A stretch of DNA of 64,000 nucleotides from Hydrangea macrophylla (Eukaryota; Streptophyta; Magnoliopsida; Cornales; Hydrangeaceae). The stretch lies in contig CM066984.1 of the NCBI GenBank assembly GCA_033977485.1, forward strand, positions 31,415,501-31,479,500. Reading direction: 5' to 3'. The notes under the pieces were generated by a model that was not told the origin of the DNA, did no database searches, and saw only the letters and a list, made by a program, of their open reading frames with translations. This document shows, piece by piece, positions 21,650 to 33,690 of this stretch. The number at the start of each line of letters is the position of its first letter. Positions within the stretch are counted from its first letter, which is position 1. The position numbers were made by a program, and so were the translations under genes.

Positions 21650-22260
21650 CCAAGTATTCGGTGACAGCTCTTCTATTTACAGATTTGGCAGTGACATACT
21701 TGATATGGAATTCAGCTAACATCATGGTCCATCGGGAGATCCTAGTGGTCAAAATGGGTTTTTCAAATAGATATTTAAGTGGGTCTATTCGGGATATTAG
21801 GGAGAAAAGCTAACATGTAGTGCCTAAGGCAACGGGTACACCTGACTAGGGCCCAATAGGCTTTTTCTAAGGGTGAGTATTTCAGCTCGTATTCGATCAT
21901 CCTCTTACTTAAATAATAAATGGCTTTTTCCACGTGCCCCTCGTCTCCTTCGTGGGCCAATATACACCCCCATCGAATCTTCAAACACGGGAAGGTATAG
22001 CAATAAAGGCCTTCCGGGTGAGGGCGGTGACAGCACAGGTGGGTTTTGGAGATAGGTCTTGATTTAATCGAAGGCTTATTGGCATGTGGTGTCCCACTCA
22101 AACTTATCTCCTTTTCTAAGTAGCTTAAATAGCGGGTCACATGTCAGGGTGAGTTTTGAGATGAAGTAGCTGATGAACTGTATTCTACCCAGGAATCTTC
22201 TCAACTCCTTCTCAATCTTTGGTGGCTGCATTTCGACTACGGATTTTATTTTGGTCAGGT
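21650..22260 (-). pseudogene. Tat RNase H domain
   Basis: Minus strand. CILAHEGDEGHVEKAIYYLSKRM followed by YSPLEKAYWALVRCTRCLRHYML are the standard Ty3/gypsy RNase H phrases (YYLSKRM and EK..AL). Its upstream link to RT and downstream link to the second RNase H are interrupted by frameshifts. Nonfunctional in this copy. Confidence 0.75.
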
Positions 22261-23134
22261 CTACCTCTATTCCCCTCTAAGTGATAAGGAATCCTAACAG
22301 CTTCCCGGTAGTGACTCTGAATGTGCACTTTTACGGGTTCAGCTTCATTCTAAATTCTTACAACCTCCAAAAGAATTTGCCTTTATGCCTCTAAGTATCC
22401 TCTCCTCTCCTTAGATTTCACAACCATATCATCCACATACACCTCTACCTCCTTGTGGATCATGTCGTGCAGTAATGTAGTAGTGGCCCGCTGGTACGTT
22501 GCCCCTGCATTCTTAAGCCCAAACGGCATTACCCTATAGCAATATGTTCCCCATGGTGTGCTGAAAGTGGTTTTCTCTCTATCCTCGGGTGCCATAAGAA
22601 TTTGGTTATAACTTAAGAACCCATCCATAAAAGACAGGAGTTCATGCTCTGCAGTGTTATCGACTAGAACATCGATGTGAGGTAAAGGAAAATCGTCTTT
22701 AGGGCTCGCTTTGTTCAAATATCAGAAATCGACGCACACCCTAACACGACCATCCTTTTTTGGAACCGACACAATGTTGGCAATCCTCTTCGAGTACTCG
22801 GTGACCATCAAGAATCTAGCTTTTAACTACTTTTCAACTTCATCTTTAACTTTGAGTGCCCATTCAGGCGCATTCACCTCAATTTTTGTTTTATCAATTT
22901 TGAATTAAAAAAAAGGGGGATCTGATGTTGGACTATTTCTAGATCGATACCTAGCATATCTCTAAAAGACCACACAAAAACATCTTTGAATTCATTTAAT
23001 AGATTGATCAATTCTTTACTTTCTTTATTGCTAAGTGTAGAGCTAATAAAAACATTTTGAGGATTATCTTCATTTCCTAAATTAATTGTTAGTGTCATCA
23101 ATGATTTTACATGTAGATTCTTTTTCTTTTTCAA
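22261..23134 (-). pseudogene. Tat reverse transcriptase
   Basis: Minus strand. The upstream part (22874-23134) has LLNEFKDVFVWSFRDMLGID, typical of the Tat RT start. The core (22383-22718) has DDFPLPHIDVLVD, FMDGFLSYNQI, FGLKNAGATYQRA and the active-site YVDDM, so the catalytic Asp pair is intact. Stops and frame changes at about 22719-22870 and 22383 separate the pieces. It would copy element RNA into DNA in the particle. Confidence 0.85.
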
Positions 23135-24178
23135 TTATTTTTTGCAATTCAATTGGTATTTCATGATCATCACATTCATCACATTCATTAAGCGCATTCG
23201 AGTAGGCAGAATTAGTCATACTTTCATTGATTTTGTTCAGAGTGATCACAACAGACATATCAATAGTAAGACGCCTCATTTGGGCCATTACAGAGTCTGG
23301 GGAGGGGGGATACCTATCACTAGACTCAAAGACCCACTCTTTGTTGACCCCCTTTTTAACTTCCATAGTGTGGCAGCCTGGCAGATTCCCTATTCCCATC
23401 TCAACTTCTCCTCCTGTCACCGCTTCCTCGGGTTCTTCCATGTCATTCCCTTTGTCCTCTTCTTGTACTTCTTCCACCATGCCCTTGGTATATTCTTTCT
23501 CGGCCTTGGTTCCCATAACCCTTTCTTGGCGCTTTTTCTCGATTTCTACACTTCCTTCGCCCAATAGGTTTGCATAGCTGGTCCTTCTAGCACACCGATC
23601 CAATCTTTGATAGTGGCAGACTTTCACGGGAACGTGCAGGTACGGGTCTTCATACTTGTAGAATTCATGGGGGTAGAAAATCTCAAACCCTGGATTTAAG
23701 CAATTATCCTTCTGATCTGCCCATGGTTCTGGGAAGCCACAAAAGGGGAAATCTTCTCCCACCTTCATAAAGTACCTGTTGAGCATTTTTTGGTAAGGGA
23801 CCAGTGGTGCATCAACTGTCTTCTTCTTTTTTCTTAGCTCCTTCTTTGACGGTTGATAACCCAGATCGTGAGTGTGAGTCTGAGTAGGGATTCTCGGAAC
23901 TCCGATAGACCTTAAAGATTCTTTCCTTATCACATGCTCGGGAAGAAACCCATCTTCTTCATAATCCCTGCGACCAATGGGCTTGCATACTGATCAAAGT
24001 AGAATGGCAGGAACTCCCTTGGCTTGGCTTCTTCCAACATGTTAATAAACTCAAACCCTCCGAGATTTGTTCCTTCATCTTGCAATTGTACCTCCAGAAC
24101 CAGTGCGCTTGACGAAGCTTCAGACGGGCGGACCCAACTGTCCCCAAGGATATCGCAGACTTGGTCTTCTAGATACAC
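23082..24178 (-). pseudogene. Tat protease-RT linker region with G-patch-like segment
   Basis: A long minus-strand reading (23082-23933, 283 residues) follows a shorter one (23930-24178) that ends GIMKKMGFFPSM, the start of a G-patch-like Gly-rich segment known from Tat and Ogre polyproteins. The 283-residue part has a basic KKELRKKKK stretch, an aromatic CGFPEPWADQ segment and acidic runs. No enzymatic motif is seen. The frame break at about 23930 separates the halves. I infer a structural or processing linker; its function is not known to me. Confidence 0.6.
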
Positions 24179-24179
24179 T

Positions 24180-24648
24180 TGACCTTACGGTGAATCGTCG
24201 ATGGTATGGCACCTAGACTGTCCAACCATGGCCTTCACAATAGCAAATTGAAGGAAGTGGGGATGTTAATAGTATGGAATTCAGCTTCTTTTTCTATAGG
24301 CCCAACGGTGAGCTTGAGGAAGATTGTACCCATGACTATCCTCTAGGTGTTGTCATACACCCTCCTCTTTTGCTCGGATGGTATAAAAGTCGACTCGTCC
24401 AGACCCATTCACATAGCTATTGGAAAGGGGCACACATTCAAAGCAAACTCGTTGTCAACAAGACAAGTGGGTATGGTGTGCCCCAAGCACTCAACAATGA
24501 CATATAGTGGTTTGTAGTGAATGGGCCCTCCGGGGGGTATGTCATCTGAGGAGAAGGTAATAGCCAAGGTTGGAATTTTGTCAATCATTCCCACGAGGTC
24601 CTCTAGTGCAGTGTCGATAAAAACATCGGACTGGTTCAAAGCATCCAA
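24180..24648 (-). pseudogene. Tat aspartic protease
   Basis: Minus strand. The phrase VECLGHTIPTCLVDNEFALNVCP occupies the position of the Tat protease active site, normally LVDxGSxLNV; here the Gly after Asp-x is lost. A downstream stretch on the minus strand (about 24400-24190) reads FNLLLRRPWLDSLGAIPSTIH, the conserved 'G-R-x-W-L-x-x-x-G-A' tail of this protease. In-frame stops occur near 24350. It would have cut the Gag-Pol polyprotein. Confidence 0.7.
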
Positions 24649-24654
24649 GACTAC

Positions 24655-26550
24655 CTACCTATGGCGTTTGGAAGCGAACAACAAACCCCAGATGGTGATG
24701 TTGGCTTGCTTCTTCTTCATTTGCTTCACAACCATATCTTCCTCTTCCTCCTCATTAATCTTCCCTTTCCCTTTGTCTAATTCTCTCCCCGGGTGATCCT
24801 CTTTTAGCTCATGCGGTTTGAAATGTCTCCCTGACCGGGTTAGATAACTGACTTCTTCTTTTGTCCATAAATTGTCAACTTCTGAAATGACTTTCAAATT
24901 CTCCTTCTCTGACCCCATCTCTTTATTGATCTCATACCACAAGTCATCTTCTACCTGGTCTACATTGTGTTGTTAATTTCTTGAACCCATTAATCCATTT
25001 ATTTTGACGTTCCCTCTCCACACCCTCCTGATTGATCCCCCAGAGCACAAATTATCAAATCTTTCGGCAGCTGGTAAGGCTTCCTTGGTGTCCTGGCCTT
25101 AGTGATTAACCTAGATGGATCAAAGGTTATCTCTTCTATCCCCAAGAAATAAAGGCCATGTGGCGATGGTACAATATGATGATTCGGCAGTGGATTCCTA
25201 GTAACATTTGGAGTTTTGACAAGCGGCTCAAATGTTATCAATGAGGTCCTAGATTTCATGCCTCAACCTTGTGCACCGATCTATTAAGTGTCCTTTTTGT
25301 TGATGAAATTTGCAATAGAGATCCTCCCAGAAGCTTGGCAAAAGCGGACTCGGTAAAGGTCGAGATTCCAACAGGCGAAGATGCCCCTTTGCCATCAGCT
25401 GGTCAAGGGTAGTTGACAGCGATACCCCAAATCAGAAAATTTCCTCGGTTGTTTGTCCCCTTCTCTTCTTGGTGCTATGTCAAATTTTCTCTCTGGCCCA
25501 CTTAATGCATTGAATTTGGTGGGGCCAGAGTGGCCCTCCAAATTTCCTCTATTTGACCCATAGTTTGGCCTTCTATACCTGTTTGGTTGCTCTTCCTTCT
25601 TATTCACCCCTTCTTGAATTGCATCCTCTATCCTTGTTCCCACATCAAACACTTTGGCAAAAGTGTTGATCGACTGAAACCTCATCTTTTTCTAATACAC
25701 TAGTTGGAGATTCTTCATTATCATCCAAATCTGCTCTTTTTCATACGGTCGTTGCACTATCTTAGCTGGCTTTCCCCTCCATCTGCTCAAGTACTCAGGG
25801 ATTGAATCCTTTTTCCCTTGCCTAGTGGTTTCCAAATCTCGAACTGTGATATCCAAGTCTTGATAGTACTCATACTGTGCTACAAATGCTTTAATCACCT
25901 CTTCCTAAACCCTATTCTTGCTCGATTCAAGCATGAGGTACCAAGACAGAGCGACCCTAGTTAAAGTCTGCTGAAACAGGACAGCCATCATGGTGGTGCT
26001 CAATCTACTAGCTGGAAAGCGTCGATACATATCCTCACATGACTACGAGGATTCTCAGTCCCATCGAACTTGTCAAAAACTGGCTTTTTGAAACCGACAA
26101 GCAATGTCTCATTGACCCCATCATACAGACCTTCTAACTCCATCAAATAAGTATCAACCCCATAAGCCTTGCCCATTACCCTTTCCAGTTTCTCTATTTT
26201 CTCAGACATTGCCCTTTCTTTTTCAGTCTTTTCTCTTTCTACTTTCTCTCTCTCTCTCTCTCTCTCTGTGCTTTGGGAACCTCGGCCCACTGCATCTCTG
26301 GGTCATCGTACCAAGCTTCTTCCCTTACGACAAGAGGATCGATGTTCGACGGATTTGTAACTGGCAGCGGGAGTGCTATTGTTTCCATCATAACCATCAT
26401 ATGGTTCATGTTTTCGACCTGCCTCCTCATCTGTTCTGCTTGTTGTTCCACTAATGCCTTCAATTCTGCTACTTCCTCATCATACCTTTCATCTGCCATT
26501 TCGACGTTACTTCCTTTCTTACTAACCTTGCTGTGGGACCTCAAAGCCAA
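24655..26550 (-). pseudogene. Tat Gag region
   Basis: Minus strand. It starts near 26550 with a charged coiled-coil-like segment (ELKALVEQQAEQMRRQVENM). An Arg/Glu low-complexity stretch caused by a GAGA microsatellite (26245-26275) follows. The Gag core follows: KPVFDKFDGTENPRSHV (about 26080), then RDLETTRQGKKDSIPEYLSRWRGK (about 25820). A Cys/His segment YCKFHQQKGHLIDRC (near 25320-25275) matches the zinc-knuckle-like end of Tat Gag. The reading is broken into at least five frames. No separate ORF upstream of gag is visible, unlike classical Ogre. Confidence 0.75.
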
Positions 26551-27652
26551 ACCATGCCTGAACTTGATGCTATTTTTTTCCTACAAAAGATTTTTAATGA
26601 TTTTCAAAAATGTTTGGTTGCTTCTTTTATCACAATTTTATTTTTGAAAGATACCCGATGAAACTTTTATGAATGGTTCATATGTCATACGAATGCAATG
26701 CATGTGAGAGTGTGTGCATACTCTATATGCAAAAGAAAGGAGAAATTCTAGCCATAGCAAATAGACACATAGGCAAATAAGATCCTCACTCATGTTAAAT
26801 GCGCCAATTTCACCTCTCATTGCAATCCTCATTGTCCCCTTTTCGAAGTTTGATCATTTTAACAGACTTTTTTTGAAAATGATGATATAAGGAATGTTCA
26901 CAACGATTATTAATTTTGAAGACTCATTTTTGAAAAGCACTTCTTTAGAAAACAACATATATCTCGGCAGTGATTGGAACATTAATCAAAGAGAACTTCA
27001 AAGATTTTTGAAAGTATAATTTTCACGATAACCTTGGGGTAAAAAAAATCTTATTTTGCTCACAAAAATGGATTTAAAATTCATTGGGTAGAAGGATCAC
27101 ATGATCGGATTATCACCGAATTTTTCATGAATTTGGATGCATACAAGGTCAATGATGCTTAGCTATTAAGATATAAGAGATGTAATCTTTGAATCAAGAT
27201 TCAACATGTTCCAAAATGTCATAGGACATAAGAAGGAAATGCTAAAAGGTAATTAGAAGATTACACATCCTGCATCAAATAAGCATCGTCATCGTCTCAA
27301 GTAATCATACAAAACTCCTTAGCATATAATCCTAATCAAGAGTTGATTTCTTAAGATTGAAAGGTTCTATGGAAACTATCATGCAAAGGATGGATTTTGG
27401 TCAAATAAGGGAACCTTGACACACATCTGATAGGATGCTTTGTATACCAAATCATGGTACGAGATCAAGGGTGATCACACAGACCCATGATAACTTGACC
27501 GACCGGGTTGCCCTGATCCTCCAAGGTCATAGTTCCTTACAATCTACTGGCTGGACATTCAAGTGCAATGCAACGGGCACACAAAAATTAATTAATTTGA
27601 TTAAAATGATGCTTTCAAGTCTAATCCTCAAGTAAACCCAAAATTAGAAATT
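26551..27652 (-). other. Tat 5' untranslated leader
   Basis: About 1.1 kb without supported genes between the gag start and the PBS. Short open frames show no domain. Confidence 0.6.
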
Positions 27653-27702
27653 CTGTTATGCGAAACCAGAGATTCTGGTTTCGATCCCCAACAGAGTCGC
27701 CA
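27653..27702 (-). other. Primer-binding region matching a tRNA-Arg 3' half
   Basis: The minus strand gives TGGCGACTCTGTTGGGGA three bases after the 5' LTR, complementary to the 3' end of plant tRNA-Arg(ACG), the known Tat/Ogre primer. The match does not stop at the usual 18 nt. On the plus strand it continues as GATTCTGGTTTCGATCCCC (T arm) and CGAAACCAGA (anticodon loop and stem), for about 50 nt in all. The tRNA comparison is from memory. Confidence 0.8.
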
Positions 27703-30087
27703 GATTGTGGATATCGCATTTTTTTCACCCACAGCATTTCTAAAAAATCTTTTTTAATTTCAAAATACAAATCACGAGTCGCCACTTAATTTTTAAAGGG
27801 AAATTAAGAAATCATTTGAAAGCAAATTGATCTTTGTAAAAAAAAAAAAAAAAAGAGATTTCAAGGTCCGGAGATTATGGAATGAGAGGGGAAGGTGCCC
27901 GGCGGACTAAAACACCCCGTCTCATCCTATCTCGCGATAGGCCTCTACTCAACATCCTTTTAATTGAATTATTAATCCAAATGTGCCCTCAACTAATACA
28001 TAGATATAGATATACATTACAAAAGCATGTCTAAAGGGTGTAAGATTACTAATGGTAAAAACATCATTCAAAACCACATAATTCAATTAACAAGCAACAT
28101 GATATGTGATAGGGAATGAAAAAACTTACCCGGGATCCAGCCACGAATATTAGACGTGCAATGTATACAAAAATAGAAACCCTAATAAAGGAGGTCTCTA
28201 ATCACATATGTACAAATAAGGCAAATCATAATTCTAAGGTGTCACACATGGAGTCGAAAAATAAAATCAAGAAATACAATAAACTAGAGAGGGGTTAAGA
28301 AATCATACCTCAATAGCACTACAAAACAGAGGTTAGTCCACATGATATACAAGATATAACATGAAATTCTAAATAACATCCTTGAACTTCTAGCCTAAAT
28401 TTATCAAGTATGGAAGAATTGACATAATAATGAATTCCTTCTAATTAGTTGGAAATGCATCACTTCTATAGATATACAAGTCTCAACTAGGAGCCAATGT
28501 AATGTCCATATAGAGATATTGTAGTCCCAACATGGTCATAAGGAGCTCGCAATTATGTTTAATTAAATTGAATCCTAATACAAAATGAATTCTAATGGAT
28601 GAATGTATATGAATACATGAATGTGAGCAAAAGTAAGCTATGAACTATTCATTGATTTGGATCATTTAACCTCTGGATTTAAGTTTAATTAATCATTATT
28701 GAAGCATGGATTAAGCCCTAGGTAATAGAAAAGTCATTCAAACTATTATTTACAAAGTTTACCAAATCTGTCACAAAATTCTGAAAATTGCAGAGAGCAA
28801 ACCAGAACTTTAAAATAGAAAAGGCATGATTCCCATGGTTTAATGTCAATGAATTTTGGACACAAGATGCCTTTGTGAGTCTAGTTTCCAACCAAAAAAG
28901 AAAAATGGAAGATCAACGGTTCAATCTCTGGGAATTAGACAAACACTAGGCATCACTCAGAAATTTGCAACTCTCTGTCTAGAGTTTTTGTATGATTTTC
29001 TACAACTAGTAATAAATCTAAAAGACTAAAATTTTTGGGGATCTCGTTAACACATTAAAATTCACAGGAAAATTTATTTGAAGCCAATAATGCTTGATTA
29101 AGGTTGTGATTTACTCATTTTAAAAAGGTGTTACTATTCTAAAACTCTAGACAGATTATAGTTGTTTCACAAAACTCATGACCAAACCACTTTAAACATA
29201 AAATCTCATTAAAACAAAAATCAAAGTGGTAAAACTTGTGTTATTTACACTCTACAATTGGTTTCATTCAATTCCAATAGTTTGTTATTTAACTAAAAAT
29301 CTTTGATCAAAGGTGGTTTATGAACTCACTACACCATTGTCAAGTTTACCTTATATTTGTTAACTTTAGCTATCAAGCCATTAAGTTTGGCTTAACCGAA
29401 ACTACATCTCTTCCCATTTGATGGTCATTGGAGACTAGGGACACTCATACTTATAGACGTCAATGAAATGTGAAAAAATTTCATGAAATCTCAAAATAAT
29501 GAACCTGAACCATGGAGGTAGGTTTAAACTCATTGACCAAATATACTACTATCAACCTTAATCCTCTTGTAAATCATGAGTTTACAAGGAGATTAAGGGA
29601 TTCCAAGTCCAAGGACTCAAGTAAGATATTGAAAGTCTCATGAGTCCTAAGAGATGATCATAATCAAAGAAAAGGAAAGCATAATCCTAGTAATATCTAA
29701 ATTGACTTTATGATTTATTTAACCTTAAATCTTATGCCACTTTGATCCAATCCAATGAAATGAAAGCTTAATCACAATATTAATGGTGTGTGATGAAATG
29801 GGATAGGAAAGGAGCTTTTAAAAATGTTATATTGTTATTAAGCTTGGAATTAGGGTCTTAATTAGCTAGAGATTACCTCCAACTATCCTGAACTTTAAAA
29901 TCTTTAGAGGTCTTTCAAAGGTGGTTCAAGCTCTTTGCTCCTAACTCATGCAACTTCTTCCTTAAACTCCTCTAAATTTGCTCCTAATTGTGTTTAGAGA
30001 ATTTTAAAGAGGTTTAAAACAAAGAGAATCAAGATAAGGTTCTTTAATATTCAAAATTCCATGTCCTTTGTAACGGGATATTCATCC

Positions 30088-30097
30088 CCTTTATATA
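30088..30097 (-). promoter_or_regulatory. TATA-like box of the Tat 5' LTR
   Basis: Minus-strand TATATAAAGG, at the same place as in the 3' LTR. Probable start region for the element RNA. Confidence 0.55.
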
Positions 30098-30204
30098 GTA
30101 AACTTTTAACATGGTATTTCAGTATTTTCAGGGGTAAAACCCTGATTTCGGACATCCTTTTGAAGGTACAAAATGTACTATTACAAAGCTGGCAGCAATA
30201 AAAA

Positions 30205-30450
30205 TGCGGCACTCAACAGAGATGGAAGCGGCACTCAATAAGTGCCGGTGTGGCACTCACTAAAAGCCGGTGTGGCATTCACTAAATACCGATGTGACAC
30301 TCAATGAATGCTTCAGACAACTCCGCGAACTGTCGTCTTTTCTAGAATTCTGATTTTTGCGGCATTTGATGCATTTTTGTGGCTATCAGTGAGCGTCGTT
30401 GCGGCACTTACTAACTGCCACACAGCAATTAGAGAGTGTCGCACCACTGA
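30205..30450. repeat. GGCACTC hairpin cluster in Tat 5' LTR
   Basis: Same units as at 4985-5255 (for example GCGGCACTCAATAAGTGCCG), with independent substitutions. It lies between the (minus-strand) LTR start and the TATA-like box, that is in U3. Confidence 0.75.
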
Positions 30451-30656
30451 CCCGTGACTACTGCGAAAATGCGTCATGTGCCATTTTCTTCTATTCTCTT
30501 ATTTTTCATCTTCCTTTCTTTTGTTTGAATTGCAAAGCCTTTCGAAGAGCTTGGATCACTTTTTGAAGTCCTAGATTAGTTCGAACATTCTCATCCTTGG
30601 ATCTGGAGGTAACACTCTCCTTAATTCAACGTTCGGTCAAAATCAGGGTGTCTACA

Positions 30657-30661
30657 GCACG
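30657..30661. repeat. TSD GCACG, right copy, of the Tat element
   Basis: It matches 2456-2460 and directly follows the LTR terminus TCTACA. Confidence 0.9.
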
Positions 30662-31620
30662 TGAACTCCAACTGTAAACTTTAAGTCTTTGCATCGCTTG
30701 TCAGCATAACTCTTGTGTCAGGTCTGAGCTGTCCTCATCTTCTCACTTACAACTTAAATCTTTTTACTTGTTTCTCGTACCATTTTTGGTCCAGTAAGTT
30801 GATTATCTTCGACTTTGGCCCAATATAGTGGCGATTGGCAAGATCTGCCATACAAAGCTTTAAATGGCATCAATCCTTTACTTGTATGGTAGCTATTGTT
30901 GTAGGAAAACTCAATCAGTGACAAGTATGTCTCCCATAAACTCTTGAAATCAATGACGCAAGCTCGTAGCATATCTTCCATCACTTGATTCACTCATTCA
31001 ATCAGACTGTCAGTTTGCAGATGAAAGTTGAACTTAAGTTCAGTGTTTGCTATTTGAAGAGTCTTCCAAAATTTTACAGTAAAGCGCGAATCTAAATCTG
31101 ACACTATTGAAACGAGCATTCCATATAGTCGCATGATCTATTGAAGATACATTCAACTCATGCATTCTACTGGGTATACCAAACTATAGGCAATAAAATG
31201 CTCTATCTTCGTAAGTCAATCTACGACTACCCAAATAGCATTGTGGTTTTGTTGAGATCTCGATAAACCTATCACGAAATCCATGGTTATATATTTCCAT
31301 TTCCATTTCCATTGGGGAATCGACAATTGTTGTAGAAGTCCAGGTGGTTTCTGGTGTTCTGCATTCACTTGTATGCAAGTAAGACACTGAGCTACATACT
31401 CAGCTACTTCTCTCTTCATTCCTTCCCATCAGAAATTCTTCTTCAAATCCTTGTACATCTTCGTTCCTCCAAGATGAACAATCATTCGTGACTTATGTGC
31501 ATCATCCAGAATATCTTTCCTGAGATTATCAATATCAGGCACACATAGTCTATCCTTACATCTTAGGGCTCCATCTGTACTGATAATCCATACTTCTGAT
31601 TCCTTAGCTGACATCTTAGT
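30662..31620 (-). pseudogene. Gypsy A integrase, N-terminal and core part
   Basis: Minus strand. It contains the HHCC-type part (KSRMIVHLGGTKMYKDLKKNF, then VAQCLTCIQVNAEHQ), the catalytic core start with ITMDFVIGLSRSQ (first Asp), SIVSDLDSRFT (second Asp), and [12 protein letters not shown] after the position of the catalytic Glu. [22 protein letters not shown] is the conserved Ty3/gypsy phrase. It is split by several stops. The reading runs on across the Tat insertion into 2149-2460, so the Tat element inserted inside this integrase. Confidence 0.85.
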
Positions 31621-33150
31621 GAATCATAACTTTAAATCTTCAGTCGTCTACTGTGCTCCTATGATTTGGCTAATTAAAGTCAGTTGGACCATCAGAAACC
31701 AAGATGTAGTCCTTCTGTCAACTCCACTGGCTGTAGGTTGAACTTAGCTAAAACTTATAATCTTCTTCATGAATTAGTAATGCAGCGATTACTAGTCGAG
31801 GTCCACGACTCAGAGCATTTCCTACGACATTCACTTTACCTATATGGTATTATAATGAAAAGTCATAGTCTTTGAGTAACTCCATCCATCTTCGTTGTTG
31901 AATGTTCAACTCCTTCTGAGAGAACATATACTTTAAGCTCTAGATCAAAAATTAGATCAAACTTCTCTCCATAGAGATAGTGTCTCCAAATTTTCAATGC
32001 GAACACTATCATTTCCAATTCCAGATCATGCGTAGGGTAGTTCTTCTCATGTGGCTTTAGTTATCTTGATCCATAAGCAATCACATTCCCATCTTGCATA
32101 AGCACACAACCAAGTCCCTAGTGTGACCCATCACTATAGATTATGTACCATTCTCCACTCTTAGGTATTGCCAACACTGGTGCGGAAGTCAATCTTTCCT
32201 TTAACTCGCAGAATACATCTTCGCGCTTATCTGTCCATTCCAACTTTGCCTCTTTCCTCGTCAAATTTACAAAAGGTCCTGCTATCTTGGAGAATCCTTC
32301 TACGAATCTTCGATAATATCTTGCTAAACCAAGAAAACTTTTGACCTCTATCACGTTAGGTGCTCTGTTCTAGCTTAAGACTGTATCAATCTTAGATAAG
32401 TCCACAGAGATACCATCCTGAGATATAACATGTCCTAGAAATTTAACTTCCTATAGCCAGAATTTGCACTTGATGAACTTTGCATACAACTTACTATCTC
32501 GAAGTGTCTATAAAGTAATTTGTAAGTGGTCCTGGTGATCCTCTTCTATCTTGGAGTAGATCAAGATGTCGTCGATGAAAACTATACTGAATTGATCTAG
32601 ATATGGTCTGAATACTCTATTCACCAAGTCCATGAATACTGCTAGCGCATTAGTCAATTTAGAAGACATAACCAAAAACTTGTAATGCCCGTATCTCATC
32701 CTAAATGCAATCTTTAACACGTCCTCCAGTCGAACCAATAGTTGATGATATCCTGACTGCAGATCGATCTTCAAAAGACCCTTGATCCTTGCAACTGGTT
32801 GAATAGATCATCTATCCGAGGAAGTGGATATATATTCTTGATTGTAACCTTGTTCAACTTTCTGTAGTCTATACAGAGTTGAAGTGTTCCATCCTTCTTC
32901 ACAAATAGAACTAGCACTCTCCAAGGTGATGTACTTGGGTGAACAAAGCCTAAATCTTCATGTTCCTGAACTTGCTTCTTTAATTCCAACATCTCAGTTG
33001 GCACCATCTGATATGGAGTCTTGGATATCGGTAAGGTTCTAAATACTAGTTCAACGCAAAAGTCTATTCCCCATTTTGGTATAAGTCCTTTAATATCTTG
33101 AAATACCTCTTCAAAATCTTATATGGTAGGAATCTAATCCAACGTAGGTT
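31621..33150 (-). pseudogene. Gypsy A reverse transcriptase and RNase H
   Basis: Minus strand. [22 protein letters not shown], then [15 protein letters not shown] (32771-33007), then [20 protein letters not shown] and the active site [11 protein letters not shown] (32508-32774), with the Asp pair intact. RNase H: SFLGLARYYRRFVEGFSKIAGP and a DGSH near the first catalytic Asp (32118-32354), continuing with decay to about 31640. Frames change at 32775 and 32505. Domain order and phrases are of the chromovirus type. Confidence 0.85.
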
Positions 33151-33232
33151 CTACATTCATACCTCCGATTGCAGCTACACAACTAGTCAGGAACATGTCA
33201 GTTGTCAGCTGACACTGAAATCTGATCGTCGG

Positions 33233-33690
33233 TCATCCTGGTATTGAAAACACTATAGTTCTATTTAGGTAATCCAAGTTGGCACCGTACTTGGCAAGCC
33301 AATCCATTCCTATGATAATATTAAACTCTAACATTGACAGCACCACCAAGTCGGCTGGAAAATTCCTTTCTCCCAATATTAATGGGCAATCTATGCACAC
33401 TCTACCTAACGTAATAGTCACTCCCAATGGTGACACCGCATTAAGTGTTGGGTCAAGTTTCTGGGGTTTTAAACCAATTGTCGCATAATCTTAACAGCAA
33501 TAAATGAACGTGCAGCATCAATATCGAATAAAGCTTTAACTTAATTGTGAAAGAGGACAAGCATACCTTCCAAATTTTGTTACTCCTCGACATTAAACCA
33601 TGTCCTTTTTGGAATGATAGCATTTTCCTAAGTCTGATCCAGGGGTCCTTGTATTCCCTAAACAGGTGCTCCATAGTATCCTCTATGATG
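33233..33690 (-). pseudogene. Gypsy A aspartic protease
   Basis: Minus strand. The conserved FNIIIGMDWLAKYGANLDYLNRT marks the C-terminal half of a Ty3/gypsy protease. Further upstream (about 33520) the residues DIDAARSFIA stand where the D(T/S)GA active site is expected, so the key Gly is changed. Stops separate the two parts. Confidence 0.75.

Larger units (their letters stand above)
2461..30656 (-). mobile_element. Tat-lineage Ty3/gypsy retrotransposon, complete but decayed, with nested insertion
   Basis: The element spans 28.2 kb including a nested 7.76-kb insertion (11625-19382), so about 20.4 kb on its own. Read on the minus strand the order is 5' LTR (27706-30656), tRNA-Arg-type PBS, gag, protease, a linker, RT, RNase H, a second archaeal-type RNase H, integrase, a long 3' region with genes on the opposite strand, PPT and 3' LTR (2461-5457). 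The second RNase H between RH and INT, the tRNA-Arg primer, the very long LTRs and the antisense ORFs are hallmarks of the plant Tat group (Ogre/Retand-like). No Ogre-type ORF upstream of gag is visible. The LTRs differ at many positions and have indels, and every ORF has stops, so the copy is old and inactive. Confidence 0.9.
27706..30656 (-). repeat. Tat element 5' LTR
   Basis: 2,951 bp, starting (plus) TGTGGATATC and ending TCTACA, followed by TSD GCACG. It aligns end to end with 2461-5457 but with many substitutions, an A-rich expansion near 27837-27854 and indels. On the minus strand it starts TGTAGACACCC, the same start as the solo LTR at 41445. Confidence 0.92.

Noticed and set aside
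23142..23577. 141- and 116-residue plus-strand frames
   Set aside because: They are shadows of the minus-strand Tat linker coding region and show no own homology.
27653..27702. Possible tRNA-Arg gene
   Set aside because: Only the 3' half is present, the acceptor 5' strand and D arm are missing, and CCA is encoded; it sits exactly at the PBS position.
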